57,159 nt of DNA from positions 81,137 to 138,295 of the forward strand of contig VXSP01000015.1 in NCBI GenBank assembly GCA_009837885.1, read 5' to 3'. Under the pieces are notes generated by a model, which was not told the DNA's origin, searched no databases, and saw only the letters and a program-made list of their open reading frames with translations. Made by a program: the position numbers and the translations under genes. The stretch is from Holophagales bacterium. Lineage in GTDB: Bacteria > Acidobacteriota > Thermoanaerobaculia > Multivoradales > Multivoraceae. Of this stretch, positions 8,497-16,660 are shown piece by piece; position 1 is the first letter of the stretch, and each line of letters opens with the position of its first letter.

Positions 8497-9761
8497 GCCG
8501 ACTCCCCGGTCATCTCGCGGACCCAGCGCAGGTAGAAGCCGCGCTGGTTGATGTCGCTCGCGGTCAGGCCCACCTCGCCCGGCAACCCGGGAACTTCCCC
8601 TTCGTGCCCCAGGCCCATCGAGAGGTTGAGCCGGTGTTTCCGGGCCTGGTGGCCGACCGTGTTTCTCGTCACGCCGGTCCAGTTGGCGGAGTCGTCCTGC
8701 TCGAAGGCCCCGGCCGGGCCGAACGCGGCGATGGATCGCTGGACCAGGATGTCCTTGACCTTCTGCGGGGCGTCCCGGTCGACCATGCAGTAGGACCAGA
8801 GCTCGACTTCGCCGGGGCCGATCGGGTGAATCACCCGGATGGAGTTGAGGATGGGGATCATGCCGAGCGTGGGGAACACGAGGCCATGGATCGGGAACAG
8901 GCGCGGCCTCATCTCGCCGAGGCGCTCCTTCATCTCCCCGGCGATCGATCGCAGGTACTCGTTGACTTCCTCGTCGAAGCCGCCGCGCTCTCCGGGGGAG
9001 ATGTCCTCGGGAATGACGTCGACGCCGATGCCGTGGCCGAGCTCGGGCCGGATCTCACGGGCCATCGGGATCGGCGCGGCGCGGCTCTCGATCGGTCTCG
9101 GCAACTGCGATCCGTGGGTGAAGCCGACGTGGTACTCGTCGCCGACGTGGTTCTCGGCGACGACCTTCCAGTTGGCGGGGATCCGCCAGCGCTGCACGCC
9201 CAGCAGCTCGGTGCCGCCGGCGCGGCGGTCGAGCAGGATGTCGAGGTACCACGCCATGTTGCCGAGGTAGTCGGCGAGCGGCTCGGCGTCCGGGTCGAAG
9301 TTCCCGAAGACGAGTCCCTTGTAGCTCTCGACCCGCGCCACCCGGACAAGGCCCCACTCTTCCTTGTCCAGCTCGCCGTAGTAGAGCTGCTTCTCGCCGG
9401 GCGCCGCCAGCAGCTTGCCGTCGCAGGCGTAGGCCCAGCCGTGGTAGCGGCAGTTGAACGACTTCGCCACGCCGCGATCCTCGTGGCAGAGCTGCGCGCC
9501 CCGGTGCCGGCAGAGGTTCAGGAAGGCGCGGACCTCGCCCTCGAGGGTGCGGGTGACGAGAATCGGCTCCTCGCCCATGTGCGTGCGAAAGAACGAGCCG
9601 GGCTCCGGCAACTGGCTCTCGTGGCCGAGCAGGAGCCAGCAGCGGCCGAAGATCCTCTCCTGCTCAAGGCCGTAGAGCGCCTCGTCGGCGAAGATGTCGG
9701 GCCGGATCCAGGAGGCGTCGGGCGCCACGCTCCGTTCGATCAGGTCAACGCAGGCGTTCAT
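8493..9761 (-). CDS. Rieske non-heme-iron aromatic-ring-hydroxylating dioxygenase alpha subunit
   Basis: A 422-residue catalytic subunit. The Rieske [2Fe-2S] site is C84-R-H86 and C104-R-Y-H107. The mononuclear iron motif is N204...D208-x2-H211-x4-H216, with Asp208 bridging the two centres of adjacent subunits. The enzyme adds O2 across an aromatic double bond using electrons from a ferredoxin. The ATG at 9761 is chosen because it gives a normal N-terminus and a 4-bp ATGA overlap with the upstream CPBP gene; a longer open frame extends upstream but is out-of-frame read-through of that gene. The substrate is unknown. The neighbouring MFS transporter and serine hydrolase suggest an ester- or amide-linked aromatic compound. 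Confidence 0.95.
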   Translation of the reverse strand: MNACVDLIERSVAPDASWIRPDIFADEALYGLEQERIFGRCWLLLGHESQLPEPGSFFRTHMGEEPILVTRTLEGEVRAFLNLCRHRGAQLCHEDRGVAKSFNCRYHGWAYACDGKLLAAPGEKQLYYGELDKEEWGLVRVARVESYKGLVFGNFDPDAEPLADYLGNMAWYLDILLDRRAGGTELLGVQRWRIPANWKVVAENHVGDEYHVGFTHGSQLPRPIESRAAPIPMAREIRPELGHGIGVDVIPEDISPGERGGFDEEVNEYLRSIAGEMKERLGEMRPRLFPIHGLVFPTLGMIPILNSIRVIHPIGPGEVELWSYCMVDRDAPQKVKDILVQRSIAAFGPAGAFEQDDSANWTGVTRNTVGHQARKHRLNLSMGLGHEGEVPGLPGEVGLTASDINQRGFYLRWVREMTGESA

Positions 9762-10804
9762 CGTGCGTCGCCCGACCAGATCAGGCTCGGATCGTCGTCG
9801 CCGAGCGCCTCGACCCGGCGCCGCCAGCCGAGGTCCGGCCCGACCAGGGCGATGACCACGACGCCGGCGACCGCCCAGCCGACCGGCCCGATCATCCCGC
9901 CGTACGAGCGGCCGACGAGCTGCTCGGCGCCGAACATGTTGCCGACGTGGTTGAGGACGCCGTGGATGAGGATCGCCGGGATGACGCTGCCGCCCGCGGC
10001 ATTGACGAAGTAGAACGCGACGATCGTCATGCCGATCGTCGACAGGAAGAAGATCAGGTGCCACTGCACCAGGGCGGCCAGAGTCTGCTGGCCGGACAGG
10101 ATCCCCGGGATCTCCCGCGGGAAGTGCCACAACGCCCAGAGGACGCCAAGCACGACGCAGGCAACCAGGGGTTTGTTCCACTCGCGGACGAGCAGCGGCA
10201 GGGCGTAGCCGCGCCAGCCCAGCTCCTCGAGAAGCGCGCCCTGGTTGAGGAAGCCCGCGACCAGGAGGGTCACGACGAAGGTGCGCCAGTCCAGCAGACC
10301 GATGTGGGCCACCGCGTTCTCCACCCTGGCCGGGTCGCCGAAGAGCTGCTCGACGATCAGCAGGCTGCTCACGAAGGTCACCAGGAAACCGACCAGGATG
10401 GCGTAGAGCTGCGCGCCTTCCCTAAGGCTCACGTTGCCCCGGATCGGCCGGTAGAGACCGACCAGGGCCCGCAGCCCGAGCCGCTTCCAGCCGATCCCCA
10501 CGATCAGCAGCGCGGCCAGCGTCGGCGCGAAGGGGAACGAGAACATGGGCAGCAGGATCGGCATCTTGCTGGCGGCCGCCTGCATGTACAGCAGGACGCT
10601 GTCACCGTGGTGGTGGAGTGTCGGGTGCGCCGCCCGGGTCGCGTCCCGGTAGCCCACGAACTCGCCGTAGGCGCTGTAGTCGGGACCGCGTTCCCCCTGC
10701 AGCACGAGTTCGACCGTCATCAGGTAGATCCAGGCCAGCAGGCCGATCAGCACGGCCGCGGCGTAGAAGGTCCAGAAGGGATGGCGTCGGATCAGGTCGC
10801 GCAT
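9758..10804 (-). CDS. CPBP-family intramembrane glutamic protease (CAAX-protease-like)
   Basis: A 348-residue polytopic membrane protein with about eight hydrophobic segments. It carries the CPBP/Abi motifs: EELGWRGYALPLL (E-E-x3-R), LWALWHFP (His) and a C-terminal HGVLN. The family contains Rce1-like prenyl endopeptidases and many bacterial members with roles in bacteriocin immunity or protein maturation. I chose the ATG at 10804, with GAGGAGG about 11 nt upstream; an in-frame start at 10849 would overlap the preceding gene by 29 bp. It is embedded in the Rieske oxygenase operon, overlapping the alpha subunit by 4 bp. That is an odd place for a membrane protease and is not explained by known pathway chemistry. 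Confidence 0.88.
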   Translation of the reverse strand: MRDLIRRHPFWTFYAAAVLIGLLAWIYLMTVELVLQGERGPDYSAYGEFVGYRDATRAAHPTLHHHGDSVLLYMQAAASKMPILLPMFSFPFAPTLAALLIVGIGWKRLGLRALVGLYRPIRGNVSLREGAQLYAILVGFLVTFVSSLLIVEQLFGDPARVENAVAHIGLLDWRTFVVTLLVAGFLNQGALLEELGWRGYALPLLVREWNKPLVACVVLGVLWALWHFPREIPGILSGQQTLAALVQWHLIFFLSTIGMTIVAFYFVNAAGGSVIPAILIHGVLNHVGNMFGAEQLVGRSYGGMIGPVGWAVAGVVVIALVGPDLGWRRRVEALGDDDPSLIWSGDAR

Positions 10805-10820
10805 TGGTGTCTTGCCCTCC

Positions 10821-12014
10821 TCATCGGATGTGCTCGGCGACGGTCGCAATCAGCGCGTGATGCCAGTCGGCGGGTGCGCCGGCTCGGTTGATCGTGCCGG
10901 CGAAGTAGATGCCGAGGGACTGGTCGCAGTCCATCTTGGCCCCCCAGGCTCCCGAGTGTCCCCACAGCTCGCCGCCGGGGTAGCGGGTGCGGAAGAGGCC
11001 GAGCCCGACGCCGGTCCGCGGCTCCGCCAGACCGGCCGGCCTGGACCAGGCGGTCATCTCGGGCAGGATCCGGCTCGATCCGGGCAGTCGGTGCTCCGCC
11101 AGGGCTCGCTGAAACCGCACGAGGTCGCGAGCGGTCGTGACGAGGCCGCCGCCGCCCCAGTCGAAGGAGAGGTTCTTGCCGGAACTCAGCATCGGTATGC
11201 CGTAGGCATGGACATCGGACTCGGGCTGACGACGGGGCCCGAGTGGCGGATCGTCCCTGTAGGCGAGGTAGCTGTCCTGCAGATCGCAGGGCGTGAGGAT
11301 CCGCTCTCCTAGGTTGGCGTGGTAGCTCTCGCCGGTGACCCGCTCCACGAGCAGCGTCAGCAGGACGAAGGCAGTGTCGCTGTAGTGGAACGCGGCGCCG
11401 GACTCGGACAGGGCCTCGGTGATGCCCGGCTGCGACAGGTAGAAGTTGACGACGCCCCTCACCTCCGTTGTGTCCCCGTCCGGCAGCCAGGGTGACCACG
11501 CGGCCGTGAAGTTTCGGGTCGCATCGCTGCCGATGATCGATCCCGGCGCCGGCCGCCCGATCTCCTTCGAGGTCCCGGAGCCGTCGTCGACGAAAGCGTC
11601 GCGGAACCCCGACGTGTGCGTCAGCATGTGCCGGAGGGTGACGCCGGCGAAGGCGGGCCGCCCGCCGCGGGTGAGGAGTCGTTCCTGGATGTCGTCGGCG
11701 AAGACCTCGAACTCGACGTACCGGGCGTCCACACCCTTGGGGCCGAGAGCGCCTTCGTCCGCGAGTTGAAGCACGAGCAGTGCCGTCATCGATTTGCTGA
11801 CGCTTGCGGTGTGAAAGCGGTGGTCCGGCGTCATCGCCTCGCCGGTGTCCTCGCGTGCGACGCCTACGGCGTGCTCATAGACGAAACCCGCCGCCGGCGC
11901 CTCGATGCGCGCCACCGCGTTCCTGGCGCCGGCCACCAACTGGCCTTCGAGCAGCGAGTCGAGCTGGCGCTCGAGGCTGCTGGAAGCGTTCGTGGCCGGC
12001 ACGTTCTGCGTCAT
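10821..12014 (-). CDS. Beta-lactamase-fold serine hydrolase (class C/EstB type)
   Basis: A 397-residue serine hydrolase of the beta-lactamase/PBP fold. The nucleophile motif is S71-V-S-K74, the second motif is Tyr-Ser-Asp in FHYSDTAF, and the third is HSG in WGHSGAWG. No signal peptide is present, so a cytoplasmic location is likely, as for EstB-like esterases. The ATG at 12014 overlaps the MFS transporter stop by 4 bp. In this operon it may hydrolyse an imported ester or amide before the Rieske oxygenase acts; that is inference from position. The lack of a signal peptide argues against a role in antibiotic resistance or cell-wall work. Confidence 0.88.
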   Translation of the reverse strand: MTQNVPATNASSSLERQLDSLLEGQLVAGARNAVARIEAPAAGFVYEHAVGVAREDTGEAMTPDHRFHTASVSKSMTALLVLQLADEGALGPKGVDARYVEFEVFADDIQERLLTRGGRPAFAGVTLRHMLTHTSGFRDAFVDDGSGTSKEIGRPAPGSIIGSDATRNFTAAWSPWLPDGDTTEVRGVVNFYLSQPGITEALSESGAAFHYSDTAFVLLTLLVERVTGESYHANLGERILTPCDLQDSYLAYRDDPPLGPRRQPESDVHAYGIPMLSSGKNLSFDWGGGGLVTTARDLVRFQRALAEHRLPGSSRILPEMTAWSRPAGLAEPRTGVGLGLFRTRYPGGELWGHSGAWGAKMDCDQSLGIYFAGTINRAGAPADWHHALIATVAEHIR

Positions 12015-13393
12015 CCCGGGACCTGCCGGGTGGCGGCCGACAGCCGCGCCTCTCGACGGCGGATGAAGCGCTGGATCACGGCGTGGCGCTCCGCGGTGAG
12101 CGGATAGCGGAACAGGACGACGCCGCAGGCCAGCAGGAACACGGGCGCGACCACGCCGACGATGACCTGGAGCCCGAGGTTCGCCGACGTCGTGTTCCCG
12201 GAGATCGCCGGGTCGTACCCGACCCAGGCGAGCAGGAAGTAGCCCAGCGAGTAGCCGACCGCGTTCATGCCCTTGTAGATCAGGTGCTGGAGGGCGAAGT
12301 AGTTGCCGGTGCGCTGCTTGCCGCTCTTCATCAGGTCGTAGTCGGCGGTGTCCGTGAGCATGGCCATCGGCATCATCATGTGCGGCGCCTGGAAGATGGA
12401 GATCGCGGCGCCGAACAGCGCGATGACGAAGAACGGCGTAGCCCCGGGCGGCATGACGAAGATCAGGGGGAAGACCAGGGCCTGACCGAGGACGCCGAGC
12501 CCCCAGGTCCGGTGCTTGCCGAGCCTGAGCGCCAGCCAGCCGGTCGGCGGCATGGCTGCGACCTGAACCACGATGACGATGAGCAGGAAGATGGCCACCC
12601 GGCCGCCGAAGCCCCAGTAGTTCGACAGCGCGATGATGAGCACGGAGTACGAGACGCCGGAGGCGATGTAGTTCAGCGACTCCGCGGTCATCAGCGACCA
12701 GAACGGGCCGTTGCCCCGGACGGCCTTGAAGGACTCGATGATCGACGTCTGGGACTGGCCGGCGCTGCGGCCGATCGGCGCGCCGATGCACGCCGCACCG
12801 AGCAGGAGCGGGAGCAGCGCGATGCCGATCCAGCCGAACAGGGCCATCGTCTGGTGATCGAACTCGGCCGAGGACAGGAGTCCGACGGACTCGTGGGCGA
12901 GCAGCGGCGGCAGGATGAAGAAGAGGAGGCCTCCGACGAGTAGCGCCGTCGTCAGGTAGAGCGACAGTCGGGAGCGCTCGCTGTAGTCGTCGGAGAGTTC
13001 GCTCGACCAGGCCCGGAGCGGGATGTTCATGACCGTCATCGCGACGTAGTAGAGGAGCAGGCCCAGCAGGAAGTACCAGTTGCCGGCGCCGGCCGGGGGC
13101 ATGAAGAAGACCCACATGGCGAGCATGCCGAGGAGAGAGCCCGCCAGGAGCCAGGGCTTGCGGCGGCCCCAGCGGCCCTTCGTCGCGTCCGACAGGTAGC
13201 CCATCGGCGGATCGGTCAGGGCGTCCGCTATCCGGGCGACGAGCATCGCCGTGCCGATACCCGCAGTCGTCGCCGCGGTGTGCTGGGCGTAGAACGCGGC
13301 CAGGACCGCCGGCATCGGAGGAATGAACAGCGCGAGCGGGATCCCCGGGCTGGCGTAGAACAGCAGATGTCGCAGCGGGACCCGCTTGGCCAA
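12011..13393 (-). CDS. MFS transporter, GPH (glycoside-pentoside-hexuronide) family
   Basis: A 460-residue carrier with twelve hydrophobic segments. GPH signatures are ARIADALTDPPMGYLSD near the end of helix 2 and the basic loop RWGRRKPW. GPH proteins are cation-coupled symporters related to MelB, but many bacterial members have unknown substrates. The start is TTG at 13393, supported by AAGGAG 8 nt upstream and the usual GPH N-terminus (Leu-Phe-Tyr then Pro-Gly). It is the first gene of the Rieske oxygenase operon and has a good promoter candidate at 13423-13451. As the entry gene it probably imports the operon's substrate. A paralogue lies at 28556-29926. Confidence 0.9.
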   Translation of the reverse strand: MAKRVPLRHLLFYASPGIPLALFIPPMPAVLAAFYAQHTAATTAGIGTAMLVARIADALTDPPMGYLSDATKGRWGRRKPWLLAGSLLGMLAMWVFFMPPAGAGNWYFLLGLLLYYVAMTVMNIPLRAWSSELSDDYSERSRLSLYLTTALLVGGLLFFILPPLLAHESVGLLSSAEFDHQTMALFGWIGIALLPLLLGAACIGAPIGRSAGQSQTSIIESFKAVRGNGPFWSLMTAESLNYIASGVSYSVLIIALSNYWGFGGRVAIFLLIVIVVQVAAMPPTGWLALRLGKHRTWGLGVLGQALVFPLIFVMPPGATPFFVIALFGAAISIFQAPHMMMPMAMLTDTADYDLMKSGKQRTGNYFALQHLIYKGMNAVGYSLGYFLLAWVGYDPAISGNTTSANLGLQVIVGVVAPVFLLACGVVLFRYPLTAERHAVIQRFIRRREARLSAATRQVPG

Positions 13394-13422
13394 GCGTCGT
13401 TCTCCTTGCCGTAGTCTGGTTC

Positions 13423-13451
13423 AGTATAGTCAGAAGTGACCCGCGAGTCAT
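13423..13451 (-). promoter_or_regulatory. Predicted sigma70-type promoter of the Rieske oxygenase operon
   Basis: On the minus strand, ATGACT (13446-13451) and TATACT (13423-13428) are separated by exactly 17 nt, matching -35 and -10 consensus at 4/6 and 5/6. Transcription would begin about 22 nt before the TTG start of the GPH transporter. The same gap must also serve the divergent enolase-superfamily gene, for which I see no comparable promoter. Confidence 0.5.
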
Positions 13452-13474
13452 GTTTCTGGGAGTCGGAGACCACG

Positions 13475-14680
13475 ATGCGCATCGACCACATCGAGACCAT
13501 CCACCTCTACTTCGAGTACCCGGAGGGAAAGGGCTGGGTAGGGCCCTGGGGCAGGGTCAAGGGCCGCCTCGCTTCGCTGCTCCGGGTGCATACCGACGAC
13601 GGCCGCGTCGGAACCGGCTCGGCCTACTCGCACCCCGAGCTGGTGGAAGTGACGGTCAAGCACCTGCGCCCGTTCCTCATCGGTCTCGATCCGCTCCAGA
13701 TCGAGAGGATGTGGTGGCGGCTGTTCTTCCGCACCAACTGGTACGGCCGCAAGGGCGTGGCGCTGACGACGATGGGCGGCCTGGACCAGGCGTTCTGGGA
13801 CCTGCTCGGCCAGCAGGAGGGGAAGCCGGTCTGGGAACTGCTCGGCGGCGAGGACTCCCGCGTTCCCGCCTATGCCAGCGGCCTGCTCTACAGCTCAGCC
13901 GAGACCGTCGCCGATACGGCGGTCCGCATGGTCGAGAAGGGCTTCCGGCGGGTCAAGTTCCGGACCGGCGTCGACGAGCAGTACGACCGCGACACCGTCA
14001 GCCTGACTCGCGCCGCCGTCGGCCCGAGGATCGACCTGATGGCCGACGGAACCCGGCGCTACAACCTGGAGATGGCGACCTCGCTGGCGCGGCACCTGGT
14101 GGAGCACCGGATCTTCTGGTTCGAGGAGCCCTTCCAGCCGCTCGAGATCGACGACCTGGTGGCGCTGAGGCAGGTGGCCGGCCTGCCGATCGCGGTGGGA
14201 GAGTGCGAGTTCGGCGTCGAGGGCTTTCGCGAGCTGATCCGCTGCGGCGCCGCGGACATCCTGCAGGCCGACGCCAGCCGCTGCGGCGGCATCAGCGAGC
14301 TGAACAGGATCGCGGAGATGACGAAGAACGCGGGGCTCCAGTTCGCGCCCCACAGTTGGTGCGATCCGGTGGCCGTGATCGCCAACGGCCACGTCGTCGC
14401 GGCGCACCGGCACGGGCTGACCGTCGAAGTCGACCAGACCGGCAACCGGTTCATCGAGGGTCTGCTGGGAGAGCCGCTGACGGTGGAGGACGGCCTGCTC
14501 GATCTCGGCCGGCGTCCCGGGCTCGGCATCGAACTCGATCCTGACTTCGTCGAGGAACACCGGTTGCCCGACGTGACGCAGATTCCGGACGGGAACCACG
14601 GCGACATGATCTTCGGGTTCCACGCCACGGATCCGATTCCGCCGTACACGACGCTGGACGGGAAGCGGCTCGAGTTCTAG
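13475..14680 (+). CDS. Mandelate racemase/muconate lactonizing (enolase superfamily) protein
   Basis: A 401-residue enolase-superfamily enzyme. The N-terminal capping domain covers roughly residues 1-125. In the barrel I see KFR in the KxK region (RVKFRTG), and metal ligands Asp in LMADG, Glu in WFEEP and Glu in VGECEF. Further on are QADASRCGG and the base His in FAPHSW. These enzymes abstract a proton alpha to a carboxylate; many members dehydrate acid sugars. The Arg in place of the second Lys of KxK is seen in dehydratase branches. The ATG at 13475 has GGAG 6 nt upstream. The gene is divergent from the GPH transporter and overlaps the convergent TetR gene by 4 bp at a CTAG. Confidence 0.88.
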   Translation: MRIDHIETIHLYFEYPEGKGWVGPWGRVKGRLASLLRVHTDDGRVGTGSAYSHPELVEVTVKHLRPFLIGLDPLQIERMWWRLFFRTNWYGRKGVALTTMGGLDQAFWDLLGQQEGKPVWELLGGEDSRVPAYASGLLYSSAETVADTAVRMVEKGFRRVKFRTGVDEQYDRDTVSLTRAAVGPRIDLMADGTRRYNLEMATSLARHLVEHRIFWFEEPFQPLEIDDLVALRQVAGLPIAVGECEFGVEGFRELIRCGAADILQADASRCGGISELNRIAEMTKNAGLQFAPHSWCDPVAVIANGHVVAAHRHGLTVEVDQTGNRFIEGLLGEPLTVEDGLLDLGRRPGLGIELDPDFVEEHRLPDVTQIPDGNHGDMIFGFHATDPIPPYTTLDGKRLEF

Positions 14681-15426
14681 CGCCGGCCCGTCTGTTCGAC
14701 CAGCCGCCGAAACCTCGACGACTTCGGCAGCTCCGGATCGCCCCCGAAGGCCGCCCGGTAGATGATCAGGCTGTGCAGGTCGACGAAGGACCGCCGCTTG
14801 GCCGGCGTGTGGTGCCAGGCGTCGTCGATGCGATGGCGAGCGAACAGGGCCTGGTCCATACCGTCGCCGAGAGCGTTCACCAGCTCACGGAGCGGTCCCC
14901 GGTCCTTCGCGTCGATGCCGAGGAATGAGACGAGGAAGTGGACGATCCGGTCGGCGATCTCGCGGTTCCGGCGGTTCCAGAGTTCCGCGAACGTCTCCTC
15001 GACGTCTGTCATGCGCACCAGGCAGCGGATCATCCCGGAGTTCTTCCGGAACACGTCCGCGTACCAGGCGACGATCGTGCGGACCATGGCGTAGGCGTCC
15101 ATGTCGAGGTCGAGTTCCGGGAAGGTCGACATCTCGTAGGCGACGTACTCCCGGCACAGCTCTTCGAGAAAGGCGCTCCTGCTGTCGAAGTAGATGTAGA
15201 AGGCGCCCTTCGCCACCCCGGCCTGGCTGCTGACCTGGCTGATCATCAGCGAGTCGACGTTGGTCGTCTGCAGCAGCTCGCAGCCGGACGCCATCAGGCG
15301 AACTCGCGTCCGCTCGCCCTTGGCCTTCCGGAGGCCTTCCTCGGCCGCCAGCGCCTCATGGAAGGCGGCGGGGCGTCGGGCCTTGCCGACCAGGTGCAGA
15401 CGGGTGGAGGCGTTGGCCTCGGGCAT
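14677..15426 (-). CDS. TetR/AcrR-family transcriptional regulator
   Basis: A 249-residue regulator with an unusually long N-terminal leader of about 40 residues before the helix-turn-helix. The HTH reads SLMISQVSSQAGVAKGAFYIYF, matching the TetR pattern with Gly-Val-Ala then Phe-Tyr-x-Tyr-Phe. The ligand domain follows to the C-terminus. The ATG shares one base with the stop of the beta-lactamase-like gene (TGATG), so the two are one operon. Its likely target is the divergent gap 16509-16660, where the operator-like sequence 16570-16585 lies. The inducing ligand is unknown. Confidence 0.88.
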   Translation of the reverse strand: MPEANASTRLHLVGKARRPAAFHEALAAEEGLRKAKGERTRVRLMASGCELLQTTNVDSLMISQVSSQAGVAKGAFYIYFDSRSAFLEELCREYVAYEMSTFPELDLDMDAYAMVRTIVAWYADVFRKNSGMIRCLVRMTDVEETFAELWNRRNREIADRIVHFLVSFLGIDAKDRGPLRELVNALGDGMDQALFARHRIDDAWHHTPAKRRSFVDLHSLIIYRAAFGGDPELPKSSRFRRLVEQTGRR

Positions 15427-16508
15427 CAGGAGCTGCCGCGATTGAACACGAAGTAGTCGTACGAGGCCCGCGCGATCTCCGCGATCACCGGTTCCATCGC
15501 CGCGTTGGACGGCAGCTTGGACTCCTTGACGAAGACGACCGAGATCACGTGGCCGGCGTCGTCCGGCAGGGTGATGACGCCCACGTCGTTGGTGCTCTCG
15601 CCGATCGTGCCGGTCTTGTGGGCGACCGGGGTGTCCGGCGGCAGCGCTCCCGGAATCCGGTTCTCGCCGGTCTCGCAGCGGGCCATGATGTCGATCAGCA
15701 GGGCAGAACTCTCCTCGCTGAGGATCTCCCGCTTCCAGATCTTCCGCAGCAGGGCGGCCATGGACCGGGGCGTCGCGGTGTCGCGCGGATCGGAGTTGAA
15801 CGCCTCGGCCAGCTCGGCTAGGCGGGCGTCGTCCAGTTGACTCGAGTCCCCTTCCAGGATGAGACGGTTGTACTCGGCCGGCGGCATCGGCCTGGCGACG
15901 GTGGCGTCGTCCCGGCCGAGCCAGTTCGCGATCAGCGCCCGGGTCGTCCGGTCGACGCGGATCCCCTCGGCGCCGAACGCCTTCATCCGACCGGTGATGG
16001 CCTCGGCGCCGCCGGCCTCGCGAAACAGCAGGTCGGTGGCGATGTTGTCGCTGATTCGCAGCATCAGGCCGAGGACGTTCTGGATGGTCAGGCGGGAGCC
16101 GGGCGTGTCGAAGAAGTCGCTCAGGACGCCGTAGGTGTCGACGTGATCGCTGGTCTGCATCGTGATCAGGTCGTCGAGCGAGCGCTTGCCCTCGTCGACC
16201 TGCGCGAGGATCTCGACCGCGATCGGCACCTTGTAAGTGCTCGCCATCGGGAACTGGTCGTCGGCGTTGAGCAGCACGCCGCGACCGGACTCGAGGTGGA
16301 TCGCGGCGACTCCCACCGTCCCGAGGCTGGCTTCGGCGAGGCGTTCGATCTCGGCACCCAGGTGCTTCAGGGCGGGATCGTCGCCCAGGAGCTCGAGACG
16401 CCCGGAGGCCGAAGCCGGTGCGGCGGCCAGGGCGACAGCGGTGCACGCGATGGTAAGCGTGCGCAGGAACACGGGCAGGCGGGGATGGAAGAGGTGCAAT
16501 CGGGACAT
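15426..16508 (-). CDS. Class-A-beta-lactamase-like serine hydrolase with atypical omega loop
   Basis: A 360-residue exported protein with a signal peptide of about 35 residues (hydrophobic core TIACTAVALAAA, cut near Ala-Ser-Ala). The beta-lactamase motifs S90-T-Y-K93, S153-D-N155 and K298-T-G300 are intact and the RDTATP segment that closes the omega loop is present at 242-247. However, the loop between about 188 and 242 is roughly 25-30 residues longer than in TEM-like enzymes. I see no E-x-x-L-N (Glu166/Asn170) motif at the expected spacing. The deacylating Glu may therefore be missing or displaced, suggesting a PBP-like or specialised hydrolase. It heads a two-gene operon with a TetR regulator. 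Confidence 0.82.
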   Translation of the reverse strand: MSRLHLFHPRLPVFLRTLTIACTAVALAAAPASASGRLELLGDDPALKHLGAEIERLAEASLGTVGVAAIHLESGRGVLLNADDQFPMASTYKVPIAVEILAQVDEGKRSLDDLITMQTSDHVDTYGVLSDFFDTPGSRLTIQNVLGLMLRISDNIATDLLFREAGGAEAITGRMKAFGAEGIRVDRTTRALIANWLGRDDATVARPMPPAEYNRLILEGDSSQLDDARLAELAEAFNSDPRDTATPRSMAALLRKIWKREILSEESSALLIDIMARCETGENRIPGALPPDTPVAHKTGTIGESTNDVGVITLPDDAGHVISVVFVKESKLPSNAAMEPVIAEIARASYDYFVFNRGSS

Positions 16509-16569
16509 CGGATCTCCTGATGATCAGGCGCCGCTCACCAGGCCGCGGCGCCGCGGGTCGGCGAAACTG

Positions 16570-16585
16570 GTATACGACTGTAACC
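16570..16585. promoter_or_regulatory. Operator-like site in the divergent gap of the beta-lactamase-like/S9 peptidase genes
   Basis: The sequence GTATACGACTGTAACC matches 13 of 16 positions of the half-unit GTATACGACCGTATCG found at 34819-34834 in the other regulated divergent gap. It lies 62 nt from the beta-lactamase-like start and 75 nt from the S9 peptidase start. A TetR-type gene is in the adjacent operon, so this is a candidate binding site, although its dyad is weaker than at 34804-34834. Confidence 0.35.
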
Positions 16586-16660
16586 AAACGAGAACAGGCC
16601 GGAGAGCGGAGCGCGAACCGGCCGTGGACGACTTCCGGGGAACTTGGAGGAATGAAGAGA

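Noticed and set aside
10821..16508. Antibiotic-resistance island
   Set aside because: Two beta-lactamase-fold genes and TetR are present, but one hydrolase is cytoplasmic and the other lacks Glu166; no integron, transposon or other resistance gene is visible.
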